From the NCBI GenBank assembly GCA_004322215.1, contig SCSM01000036.1, forward strand, positions 91,443-155,442: DNA of 64,000 nt. Direction: 5' to 3'. The stretch is from Bacteroidota bacterium (GTDB lineage Bacteria; Bacteroidota; Ignavibacteria; Kapaibacteriales; UBA2268). Under the pieces are notes generated by a model, which ran no database searches, had not been told where the DNA came from, and saw only the letters and a list, made by a program, of their open reading frames with translations. This document shows positions 26,790 to 35,224 of this stretch, one piece after another (the stretch's first letter is position 1; every line of letters begins with the position of its first letter). A program made the translations under genes and the position numbers.

Positions 26790-28019
26790 ATGCAGTTCGA
26801 TAAAAAATCGGCAATCAAATTTATTATTCTTTTGGGAATAATCAGTCTTCTTGGAGATGTAATCTATGAAGGAGCCCGCAGTGTAAATGGACCATATTTA
26901 AAAATATTGGGAGCGAATGCCGCAGTCGTTGGATTCATTGTCGGATTAGGTGAGTTACTCGGTTATGGTATTCGTCTTGTGTCAGGGTATTTCTCAGATA
27001 AAACAAAGTCATATTGGCTGTTTACAATAATCGGGTATGGCGTATTAATAACTGTACCGCTCTTGTCTTTAACGGGTGTCTGGCAGTTTGCCGCATTGTT
27101 TATGATAATGGAAAGAATTGGCAAGGCAATTCGAAGTCCGTCGAAGGATACGATTTTATCCCTGGCAACAAAGCAGGTGGGTACAGGTTTTGGTTTTGCT
27201 TTGCATGAGTTCTTTGACCAAATGGGAGCTATTATTGGACCGCTGATTTTTTCATCTTTATTTTTTATAATAGGCACGGGTTCAAAATCAGTTACCGATT
27301 ACAGGCAAGGTTATTCATTATACTTTTATGTTTTTATTATTTTGATGTTCGTATTAATCATTACATACTTTTTATTTAAAAATCCTGAGAAATTTGAAAC
27401 ATCAGAAATTCAAAGCAAAGAACATGATAAATTATCAAGAACATTTTGGCTTTATACCACTTTTACTTTTTTAACAACGTTCGGCTTCGTCAGCTTTGTT
27501 TTGATCGGATACCATTTAAAGCGAAATAATATTGTAAATGATACTGCTATCCCATTGTTTTATGCTGCTACAATGGCTATTGATGCAATAGTGGCATTGA
27601 TTATCGGTAAAATTTACGATAAATTAAAGAAAAAGAGGAATAATGAAAAAGCAGGTTTGCAGTTGTTGTTCATTATACCAATTTTGACAGCAATTATTCC
27701 CGTTTTTGTATTCTCAAAAAGCATTGTTCTAATTTTTATAGCTGTTTTTATTTGGGGAATTGTAATGGGAACCCATGAAACCATTATGAAAGCTGCGATT
27801 GCCGATATAACTTCAATAAAAAAACGAGGTACCGCTTACGGCATATTTAATACATCGTATGGTATTGCGATTTTTATTGGCAGTTCCCTGGTTGGTATTC
27901 TTTATGATAATTCTTTAATTCTGCTTATTATATTATTAATATCTGTTGAGTTGTCAACAATTCCAGTATTAATTAAGTTAAACAGTGAAATACGCTCTAA
28001 ACGAAATGCATCTAAATAA
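26790..28019 (+). CDS. MFS transporter
   Basis: A 409-residue inner-membrane protein with about 12 helices. It shows the loop 2-3 MFS signature as GYFSDKTKSYW, with a later ERIGKAIRSPSKD block, and a matching motif after helix 8 (IIGKIYDKLKKKR). The substrate is unknown. It lies 163 bp after the DUF190 gene and 20 bp before the lipoate transferase gene, so it could be read from the fluoride operon or with the latter; the sequence between holds the lipoate-ligase fragment, suggesting it was inserted there. Confidence 0.88.
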   Translation: MQFDKKSAIKFIILLGIISLLGDVIYEGARSVNGPYLKILGANAAVVGFIVGLGELLGYGIRLVSGYFSDKTKSYWLFTIIGYGVLITVPLLSLTGVWQFAALFMIMERIGKAIRSPSKDTILSLATKQVGTGFGFALHEFFDQMGAIIGPLIFSSLFFIIGTGSKSVTDYRQGYSLYFYVFIILMFVLIITYFLFKNPEKFETSEIQSKEHDKLSRTFWLYTTFTFLTTFGFVSFVLIGYHLKRNNIVNDTAIPLFYAATMAIDAIVALIIGKIYDKLKKKRNNEKAGLQLLFIIPILTAIIPVFVFSKSIVLIFIAVFIWGIVMGTHETIMKAAIADITSIKKRGTAYGIFNTSYGIAIFIGSSLVGILYDNSLILLIILLISVELSTIPVLIKLNSEIRSKRNASK

Positions 28020-28039
28020 ATAAATTTTGAATAGAATTA

Positions 28040-28795
28040 ATGGAAAATCAATTATTAAATACAAACGAATTGACAAGTTTATTCGGTGAGAAGTTTGAGT
28101 TTATCGATACCGGCTTTTCGACAGGTCAATTCAATATGGATTTTGATGTTTTAAGGACTAAGGAGGTAGCAGAAGGTAAAGCATTGCCAATGTTTCGGGT
28201 TTATGGATGGAAACCCTGGGCTGTCTCGCTTGGTTATAATCAAAGAGCAGAAGAAATTGACGAGAAACTTTGTAAGGAGAAAGGATTTGATATAGTAAGG
28301 AGGCCTACAGGAGGCAGGGCTGTCCTGCATGCAAATGAAATCACATATTCAGTAGTTGTGAACCTGCCTGACGGATTGACTATTCACGATATTTACAGGG
28401 AAATTCATACTATTTTATTGAAGGCATTCATTTCAATGGGATGCAAAAACATCGGATTCGAGAAGTCCCAGACAGATTTCAGGGAGCATTATAAAAGCCA
28501 GGAAATGTCTGTATCATGTTTCACAAGTTCAGCCAGATATGAAATAGAATATGAAAGCAGGAAAGTCGTAGGAAGTGCACAGCGGCTTTACGGGAAGACA
28601 TTGCTGCAACATGGCTCGATTCTGATTTCAAAGGGGCATGAGCAGATAGCTGATGTTATACAAACAAAAAGTGAAGCAGAAAGAAAAAAATTAAGCCGAT
28701 ATTTGTTCAACCATTCAGCCACTCTTGAAGAATCATCGAACGGAAATTTAAATTATGATGTGGCAAAAGAACATATTTTTAATTTGCTGAAATAA
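28040..28795 (+). CDS. Lipoate-protein ligase / octanoyltransferase (LplA/LipM family)
   Basis: A 251-residue cytoplasmic enzyme that attaches lipoyl or octanoyl groups to carrier domains. Family blocks are GWKPWAVSLGYNQ, the substrate loop RRPTGGRAVLH, EITYSVVV, and VVGSAQRLYGKTLLQHGS. The Cys in SVSCFTSSARYE fits the catalytic Cys of LipM-type octanoyltransferases, so LipM is my preferred reading, but LplA or LipL activity cannot be excluded. A truncated copy of its start lies 1.3 kb upstream. Confidence 0.87.
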   Translation: MENQLLNTNELTSLFGEKFEFIDTGFSTGQFNMDFDVLRTKEVAEGKALPMFRVYGWKPWAVSLGYNQRAEEIDEKLCKEKGFDIVRRPTGGRAVLHANEITYSVVVNLPDGLTIHDIYREIHTILLKAFISMGCKNIGFEKSQTDFREHYKSQEMSVSCFTSSARYEIEYESRKVVGSAQRLYGKTLLQHGSILISKGHEQIADVIQTKSEAERKKLSRYLFNHSATLEESSNGNLNYDVAKEHIFNLLK

Positions 28796-28835
28796 TTATT
28801 ATATATTTTATTTAAAAATTTGTCAATACAAAATA

Positions 28836-28881
28836 TATGTAGTCAAATTTGTTACATAATTTGATTAATTTGTACTACATA
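28836..28881 (+). promoter_or_regulatory. Long inverted repeat upstream of the 29.0-kb secreted gene
   Basis: TATGTAGTCAAATT (28836-28849) pairs with AATTTG-T-ACTACATA (28867-28881) with one bulged T, around a 17-nt loop. It is 141 bases before the ATG. It could be an operator, or a terminator of the upstream gene without a T tract. Confidence 0.45.
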
Positions 28882-29022
28882 AATATCATAGTTATTGCTA
28901 TTAACAATTATGATTAAGTTTAAGTATTTTTGAAATCTTGGCTATTTTCGTATTCATTTTTTAAAAAATGTATCGCTATGAAATGAAACAAATAAAATTA
29001 AATAAACTATGAAGGATTTAAT

Positions 29023-31731
29023 ATGACAAAATTTTTTTTTCTTTTTATAGGATTATATATAATAATCTCATTCTCGCAAATTGGCGCACAAAATTTTGAC
29101 CCGTCGACAATTCCGGATAATTATGGTTCAACCCATTTCGGAACGGATTTCTGGCTGACATTCCATCCGAATTACCAGGCAGCACAATCTTCCAATTCAA
29201 TCAGGATATATGTCAGTTCCTTAGTCGAAACATCTGTGAAGATTGAGGTTCCCGGAAGGGGATACCAGGCACAATCGAATACGATACCATATAATACGAT
29301 ACAATTCGATATACCGATAACAATAGGACAGCCGTTTTCAGGAGGTATGTCAACGGCTCCCCCGATAGAACAGGTTTATGGCGGTGCAGGAATTCATGTT
29401 ACCTCGGCTGACCCTGTCGTTGTTTATGGTTTGGCGAGAGGAAGCGGTTCCAGCGACGGATACATGGCAATACCGATTTCAACATGGGGGAGAGAATATA
29501 TTGTTGCATCATGGGCAGACGGTGCTAATAACGAAACTGAATACAGGCCAAGTTATGTAAGTATTATAGCAGCTTATGATAATACGAGAGTGAGCTTTAT
29601 CCTCGGAGGGAACAGCAGCACACAAACAAAAGGCGGAATGAAACCAGGTGAGATGAAGCAATTTACATTATACACCGGGGATGTTGTCGTATTTCCTTCG
29701 ATGGGAAAAAACGCCGATTTGTCAGGTAGTAAAATAATAGCAACCAAACCGGTTGCTGTAGTTACAGGCAACAGGTGTGCGGCAATTCCCGAAACGGAGA
29801 ACAACTGCGATTATCTGATTGAACAGGAATTGCCTATGCAGGTATGGGGTAAGGAGTTTCATGTTGCTCCGATTAATAAAAGAAAGAAGAACCCGATTAT
29901 TAAAATCATGTCAAAGGAAGAAGGAAATAAAATTTTTAAAAACGGAGTCGAAATAGCTTCAATTAAAAATATTGGCGGTCTGGAAGGAGACGGATGGCTG
30001 CGTATGAGAACTGATAACGGGAAACCGGCACCGGTAACTATACGCTCGGAAAAACCCTCGTGTATTACATTGTTCAATCCTTCGAGGTCGGAAGACACAA
30101 TTAACATTGACCCGTTCCAGATGATTCAGATTCCCGATGAACATTATCAAAAGGATGTGTTCTTTACTACACCGAGTGCAAAATATTACCTGGAATTTCC
30201 TTCGAATTACGTTAATATAATTTATGAATCTGATGACCTGGGTACAGTACCCGATGACCTTCAATTCGCACAGGAGCCAAACGGCAAATTGCAATGGGAA
30301 AGAGTCAATCTGACCAGTCCGGCTTCGGGAGTAGCGTTTTTGGGTACACAAAGCGGTAAAAGGTATTACCTGAAACAATTCCAGCTTCCTTCCTACGGAG
30401 CTTATAAATTCAGGGCAAACAATCCCATTATGGTTTATGTTTATGGTTATTCGGAAACTGCATCCTATGGATATCCGGCATCAGCCGAATTAATCAACAT
30501 GGAGAAAGAACTCGATACGTTGGGACCGGTTCCTGAGTACACTGTCGAATGTGACGGCACTGTGGACAATGCGAGCACAGAGGATTATCCCAATAATGCA
30601 AACTGCTCTAATTTAGCTGTTGTCTGCTACCAAAATTACAGCAGCTTTAATTATAACTTCAGTTACACGCCTTTTATGCCGGGTGAAAAAAACAAAACGA
30701 ACTGGAACCTCAGTGTTAAGGATAAAAGCAAAGATGCCAGGGCGGTGATAACATTTGGCGATAAAACAGGACATGACACAACAATCGTTATAAATTATTT
30801 TGTCAGAAAACCCGCTTTCAGCAAAAGTATTACAGACCTTGGTTTAGTAAGAGTCGGAAATAGCGAGGTGTCGGAATTCTGGTTGAATAATCAATCTTCA
30901 TCTTCACCCCTGGTATTGAATAATATATTTTTAAAATATAATGACAGGGGATTCGAGCTTCTCGATTCGAATCTCGATGTTATAAGTTTACCATTAGTAA
31001 TTCCGGCGCTCGATTCTTTTAAAATTAAAATCAGGTTTACAAATCCTCAAAGTGGGATGTATTCGGATTCGATAGGGATTAGCGATGAGTGTTATTCCTG
31101 GATGTTAGGATATGTTAAAGCCGAAGCAGGCAAACCGAAAATTTCGGTTTCTGATTTCAATTTTCCCGATACCTACCTGCTATCAAAGACATCCGGGCAG
31201 ATTGCTATCAGGAATGAAGGTAATTACAATCTGGTAATCACCGGCTATAATCCTCCATCGGACACTGCATTTTCAATTGATATACTGGATATTTCAATAA
31301 CTAAGCCATTGATTATAGGACCAAGCCAGATATTCACATTCGAAGCAATGTTCCTGCCCGAAGAGGAAAGAAATTACATTGATTCGATTGTTTTCATTAA
31401 TGATGCTAATGAAACCGATGCCACTGCTATAATAACAGGTAAAGGTACAGTTAAAGTAGCTGTTGATGGCGAAAAGAATATTGTTGAGAATTATTTATCG
31501 GTTTATCCTAATCCCGCCGATAACAAATTAGTTGTCAGAACTAATAATTCAATTCAGCCAATCAGCATTAATATATATGATATATATGGCAATGAAATTA
31601 TCGAAAAAGGATTTGAGAATGGAAATTCAACGATTATTCTCGATGTTACCGGTATGTCAAACGGAATATATTTTATGATTCTGAATACAAGCAGGGAAAT
31701 CATCAAATCGAATTTCAGCATAGTCAGATAA
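29023..31731 (+). CDS. Secreted IgGFc-binding-like plus ASH fusion protein with T9SS tail
   Basis: A 902-residue protein with a signal peptide (residues 1-24). Residues 30-500 are the IgGFc-binding-like module (HFGTDFWLTFHP, YGGAGIHVTSADPVVVYGLA, TWGREYIVASWADGANN). Residues 510-810 are a Cys-poor linker with CDGTVDNAS and ASH-like repeats (SDSIGISDECYSW, FPDTYLLSKTSGQI). Residues 820-902 are the sorting tail (VYPNPADNKLVV, then SNGIYFM). It is one of two equal-length paralogues and joins the modules found as separate genes at 7.5-12.3 kb. Probably exported and surface-exposed; a strong terminator follows. Confidence 0.85.
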   Translation: MTKFFFLFIGLYIIISFSQIGAQNFDPSTIPDNYGSTHFGTDFWLTFHPNYQAAQSSNSIRIYVSSLVETSVKIEVPGRGYQAQSNTIPYNTIQFDIPITIGQPFSGGMSTAPPIEQVYGGAGIHVTSADPVVVYGLARGSGSSDGYMAIPISTWGREYIVASWADGANNETEYRPSYVSIIAAYDNTRVSFILGGNSSTQTKGGMKPGEMKQFTLYTGDVVVFPSMGKNADLSGSKIIATKPVAVVTGNRCAAIPETENNCDYLIEQELPMQVWGKEFHVAPINKRKKNPIIKIMSKEEGNKIFKNGVEIASIKNIGGLEGDGWLRMRTDNGKPAPVTIRSEKPSCITLFNPSRSEDTINIDPFQMIQIPDEHYQKDVFFTTPSAKYYLEFPSNYVNIIYESDDLGTVPDDLQFAQEPNGKLQWERVNLTSPASGVAFLGTQSGKRYYLKQFQLPSYGAYKFRANNPIMVYVYGYSETASYGYPASAELINMEKELDTLGPVPEYTVECDGTVDNASTEDYPNNANCSNLAVVCYQNYSSFNYNFSYTPFMPGEKNKTNWNLSVKDKSKDARAVITFGDKTGHDTTIVINYFVRKPAFSKSITDLGLVRVGNSEVSEFWLNNQSSSSPLVLNNIFLKYNDRGFELLDSNLDVISLPLVIPALDSFKIKIRFTNPQSGMYSDSIGISDECYSWMLGYVKAEAGKPKISVSDFNFPDTYLLSKTSGQIAIRNEGNYNLVITGYNPPSDTAFSIDILDISITKPLIIGPSQIFTFEAMFLPEEERNYIDSIVFINDANETDATAIITGKGTVKVAVDGEKNIVENYLSVYPNPADNKLVVRTNNSIQPISINIYDIYGNEIIEKGFENGNSTIILDVTGMSNGIYFMILNTSREIIKSNFSIVR

Positions 31732-31756
31732 ATAAAATTGTAAATTGAAATACTCT

Positions 31757-31788
31757 GAGACAGGCGAACCGCCTGTCTCTTTTTTTTT
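31757..31788 (+). terminator. Rho-independent terminator
   Basis: GAGACAGGC (31757-31765), loop GAACC, GCCTGTCTC (31771-31779), then nine Ts. It is 25 bases after the stop of the 902-residue protein gene. A related stem follows its paralogue at 35167. Confidence 0.93.
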
Positions 31789-31927
31789 AAATAATTTGAA
31801 ATAATAATCAATAAATAATTAGTATTTCATCTTACGCAAAATATTTGTAATTGTGAAAACAACAAATTTTCAATTTCAAATTTTTAATTTTCATAGAATT
31901 TTCAATAGACTAATTTAAAATTTAAAA

Positions 31928-32062
31928 ATGAATAGCCACTATTTTTAAATAGTGGGATAGATTTAGACCAATCCTCGAGACTTTAGTCACTTATTTTAAG
32001 TGGATAAATTCCAGATTGTGGTGACGCAACAAGTCCAGTACTTAATAGTTGTGGCTATTCAT
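31928..32062. repeat. 135-bp non-coding element with 12-bp terminal inverted repeats and internal hairpins
   Basis: The ends are perfect inverses: ATGAATAGCCAC (31928-31939) and GTGGCTATTCAT (32051-32062). Inside, CCACTATTT (31936-31944) pairs with AAATAGTGG (31947-31955), and CACTTA (31988-31993) with TAAGTG (31997-32002). The first internal hairpin uses bases of the outer repeat, so the two pairings exclude each other. It may be a miniature transposable element related to IS200/IS605-type ends, or a structured RNA; the sequence does not decide this. No open frame is inside. Confidence 0.6.
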
Positions 32063-32151
32063 AAAATTTATTCATTGAAAATTAATAATTATCGAATGGG
32101 AAAATAATAACTTTTGCGAAAGGTGAGTTAGTATATAATAAATTTCAATTC

Positions 32152-32188
32152 CACTGTAACTTTTTGCGATTTTTCCGGTTATTACAAT
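32152..32188 (+). promoter_or_regulatory. 37-bp element shared with the region upstream of the 7.5-kb paralogue
   Basis: It begins CACTGTAAC and ends GTTATTACAAT, and aligns without gaps to 7386-7422. It lies 247 bases before the ATG at 32436, much farther than in the other copy, so if it is a control element its spacing is not fixed. Confidence 0.4.
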
Positions 32189-32435
32189 TATAAGAATGAC
32201 ATATTTAAAAAATTTAATTTATTTTTGAAACTTTTTATCGTTTCATGTGTCATTATATATATATATGGTACAATTTTTAAAATTGTTCGTACAAATTCTA
32301 ATAAAGTGTACAAATTAATATGAATATCCTGTATTATTCAAACTATTTGTATATTGTATTAATCAAATATTAAATATTCAAAAAAATAGTAAAAAGCTAA
32401 ATCATAATTTAAAAATAAATATAATAGGATTTATT

Positions 32436-35144
32436 ATGAGAAAGATTTTTAGCTTCTTTTACGTTTCGATTATCATTTTATCTTGTATCGAGATTAATGC
32501 TCAGAGCTTTGACAAGACATCATTACCTGCAAAACTTGGTTCAAGTCATTTTGGTACTGACTTCTGGATGACATTCAATCCTAATTGGGAAACTGCGGGA
32601 ATTGAAAACACAATCAGAATCTTTGTTACATCATTTGTAGAAACCTCGGTGAAAATTGAAATTCCCGGGAAAGGTTATCAGGCACAGATGAATACAATAC
32701 CATTTAACCCGATTCAATTCGATATACCAATCGCAATTGGACAACCATTTATGAGTGGAGTAACATCTCCTTCTCCGGAAGAACAAGTTTATAATGGCGC
32801 TGGTATTCATGTTACATCTAAAGACCCGATTGTAGTTTACGGGCTTGCGAGAGGATTCGGTTCGAGCGATGCTTACATGGCGTTACCAACAATGACCTGG
32901 GGCAGGGAGTATATAATCGCATCCTGGATTGATGTTGCTAATAATACCGACCTGTTCTTACCCGGATATATAAGTGTTATAGCAGCTTATGACAATACAA
33001 AAGTCTATTTCACACTTGGAGGAAACTCCGGCACCAAAACAAGCGGTGGTTTGTTGCCGGGACAATCTGAGCAATTCACAATGTATAAAGGCGATGTCTT
33101 AGTAATCCCGTCTTTGGGGAGATATTCGGATTTGTCCGGCAGCAGAGTAACTTCAAACAAGCCGATCGGGGTTATTTCCGGTCACAGATGCGCTACAGTC
33201 CCTGAATCTGTTCACCCATGGTGCGATTATCTTGCCGAAATGGAAATGCCAACCGAATTATGGGGAAAAGAATTTCATATAGGACCTATTGTCAAAAGAA
33301 AGAAAAATCCGGTCATTAAAATAATTCCCAAGGAGCCGGGAACTAAAATTTATAAAAATGGGATTGAAATAACAAGCATTAAATATGCAGGAGGTCTCGA
33401 AAATGACGGCTGGCTTAGGATGAGAACTGATAATGGTTCGCCAAAAGTTGTATTCATAAGTTCCGACAAACCTGTCAGCGTCACATTGTTCAATCAATCG
33501 AGAACTGAAGACACGATTAATATTGACCCATTTTCGATAATTCAAATTCCCCTGGAACAGTATCAAAAAGAAATTTTCTTTACTACTCCAAGTACGAAGA
33601 ATTCACTTGAATTCCCTACAAATTTGGTTAGTATTATTTACGAATCGATAGATGGGAACACACCCGATGATATGGAGATTGGTAAGGAAGTAAACGGCAG
33701 TTTCGAGTGGACGAAAATTAGAGTTACCAGTCCGACGACAGGTGACCCATTTGGAACCGCTTCTAATGGGAAAAAGTATTTTTTTAAATCTTATTCGCTT
33801 TCAAATATCGGAACTTATAAAATAAGGGCTAATACACCGATTATGGTATATTCATATGGTTATTCAAATGAGGCATCCTACGGGTATCCTGCAAGTGCAG
33901 AACTGGTCAATCTCGAAAAAAACCTGGATACTCTCGGACCAATCCCAACATATAGTGTGGAATGTGATGGCAGTGTCGTAAATGCTTCGGTTGAAGATAT
34001 GCCAAAAAATGATGACCGTTCTAATTTATCTATCGTTTGTTTCCATAATCATTATAGTTATAATTATGATTTTAATTATAATGAATTTGTGCCGGGTGAA
34101 AGAAACAAAACTAACTGGAACCTCAGTGTTAAGGATTTAAGCAAGGATGCAAGAGCAGTCATCACATTCGGCGACCGGACAGGTCACGACACCACTGTCG
34201 AGATAAATTATTTTGTCAGAAAACCCGAATTCAGCCAAGAATCATTTGACCTTGGATTAGTCAGAATCGGTAATACTGAAACATCGGAGCTCCGGCTTTA
34301 TAACAAGTCTCCCTCATCGGAATTAAATTTGAATAACATATTTTTGAAATGTAATGACAAAGGATTCGAGCTTCTCAACGATAATGAGGATGTAATCAAC
34401 TTTCCCTTAGTAATTCCTCCTCTCGATTCATTCAAAATGAAAGTAAAATTTACAGGGACACAACAGGGTTATTTTTCCGACTCGATTGGTATTAGCGATG
34501 ATTGTAATACATGGATGTTAGGATATGTCCAGGCGGAGGCAGGCATTCCAAAAATTTCTGTTACAGATTTTAATTTTCCGGATACACGCAAGGAAACCAA
34601 GTCATCCGGACAAATCCAAATACGCAATGATGGGAACTATGACCTTGTAATTAAAGGGAACAAGTTACCCACAGATTCAGCATTTAAAATTGATATACAG
34701 GAAATATCAACCTCAAAACCTATAATAATAAAACCCAATCAGATTTTCACATTTGAGGCAATGTTCCAGCCGACAGAGGTCAGGGATTATATTGATTCAG
34801 TGGTTTTTATCAGCGATGCAAATTCCGAAACGGATCCTACTGCAGTTTTAACCGGAAAGGGACTTGAGGCAAAGGGTGTTAACGATGCCGAATTAGAAAA
34901 TAATATGTTATCTGTATTTCCCAATCCTGCGGATAACAAATTGGTAATCAGGGCTGATAACTCGATTCGACCGGCAAGTGTAAAGATATTTGATGCGTAT
35001 GGAAATGAAATATCAGAGAGAACGTTTGAATACGGAAATCCGTCAATGCTCCTCGATGTGTCGGGTTTATCAAACGGCATTTATTACATGGTTTTGAACA
35101 GCGGTAAAGGTTTCTTTAAATCGAGTTTTATTGTCATAAGGTAG
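32436..35144 (+). CDS. Secreted IgGFc-binding-like plus ASH fusion protein with T9SS tail (paralogue)
   Basis: A 902-residue paralogue of the protein encoded at 29023, with the same order: signal peptide, IgGFc-binding-like module (HFGTDFWMTFNP, YNGAGIHVTSKDP, TWGREYIIASWI), linker with CDGSVVNAS, ASH-like repeats (SDSIGISDDCNTW) and sorting tail (VFPNPADNKLVI, LSNGIYYM). Identity is high along the whole length. The encoded lengths are equal, which fits a gene duplication without large indels. Presumed surface or released protein; ligand unknown. It ends at a terminator shared with the convergent channel gene. Confidence 0.85.
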   Translation: MRKIFSFFYVSIIILSCIEINAQSFDKTSLPAKLGSSHFGTDFWMTFNPNWETAGIENTIRIFVTSFVETSVKIEIPGKGYQAQMNTIPFNPIQFDIPIAIGQPFMSGVTSPSPEEQVYNGAGIHVTSKDPIVVYGLARGFGSSDAYMALPTMTWGREYIIASWIDVANNTDLFLPGYISVIAAYDNTKVYFTLGGNSGTKTSGGLLPGQSEQFTMYKGDVLVIPSLGRYSDLSGSRVTSNKPIGVISGHRCATVPESVHPWCDYLAEMEMPTELWGKEFHIGPIVKRKKNPVIKIIPKEPGTKIYKNGIEITSIKYAGGLENDGWLRMRTDNGSPKVVFISSDKPVSVTLFNQSRTEDTINIDPFSIIQIPLEQYQKEIFFTTPSTKNSLEFPTNLVSIIYESIDGNTPDDMEIGKEVNGSFEWTKIRVTSPTTGDPFGTASNGKKYFFKSYSLSNIGTYKIRANTPIMVYSYGYSNEASYGYPASAELVNLEKNLDTLGPIPTYSVECDGSVVNASVEDMPKNDDRSNLSIVCFHNHYSYNYDFNYNEFVPGERNKTNWNLSVKDLSKDARAVITFGDRTGHDTTVEINYFVRKPEFSQESFDLGLVRIGNTETSELRLYNKSPSSELNLNNIFLKCNDKGFELLNDNEDVINFPLVIPPLDSFKMKVKFTGTQQGYFSDSIGISDDCNTWMLGYVQAEAGIPKISVTDFNFPDTRKETKSSGQIQIRNDGNYDLVIKGNKLPTDSAFKIDIQEISTSKPIIIKPNQIFTFEAMFQPTEVRDYIDSVVFISDANSETDPTAVLTGKGLEAKGVNDAELENNMLSVFPNPADNKLVIRADNSIRPASVKIFDAYGNEISERTFEYGNPSMLLDVSGLSNGIYYMVLNSGKGFFKSSFIVIR

Positions 35145-35166
35145 ATTATATATTGTTATTATAAAA

Positions 35167-35191
35167 AGAGGCAGATGAGTAATCTGTCTCT
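35167..35191. terminator. Bidirectional terminator between convergent genes
   Basis: AGAGGCAGAT and ATCTGTCTCT pair (one G-T pair) around GAGTA, with a T-rich run after it on the plus strand and an A-rich run before it that gives Ts on the minus strand. It should end transcription of both the secreted gene and the channel gene. Confidence 0.85.
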
Positions 35192-35224
35192 TTATTTTTA
35201 TCACGTTGTGAATATTTTATATTT

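Larger units (their letters stand above)
31789..32435. other. Non-coding stretch between two paralogous secreted genes
   Basis: No coding frame is seen. It holds the structured 135-bp element at 31928-32062, the 37-bp element at 32152-32188 shared with the 7.4-kb gene, an AT dinucleotide run (about 32253-32265), and a short palindrome ACAATTTTTAAAATTGT near 32270-32286. The promoter of the 32436 gene should lie in this stretch. Confidence 0.6.

Noticed and set aside
32253..32286. AT dinucleotide run and short palindrome as promoter of the 32436 gene
   Set aside because: Such runs are expected in this AT-rich DNA, and no conserved spacing to the start was found.
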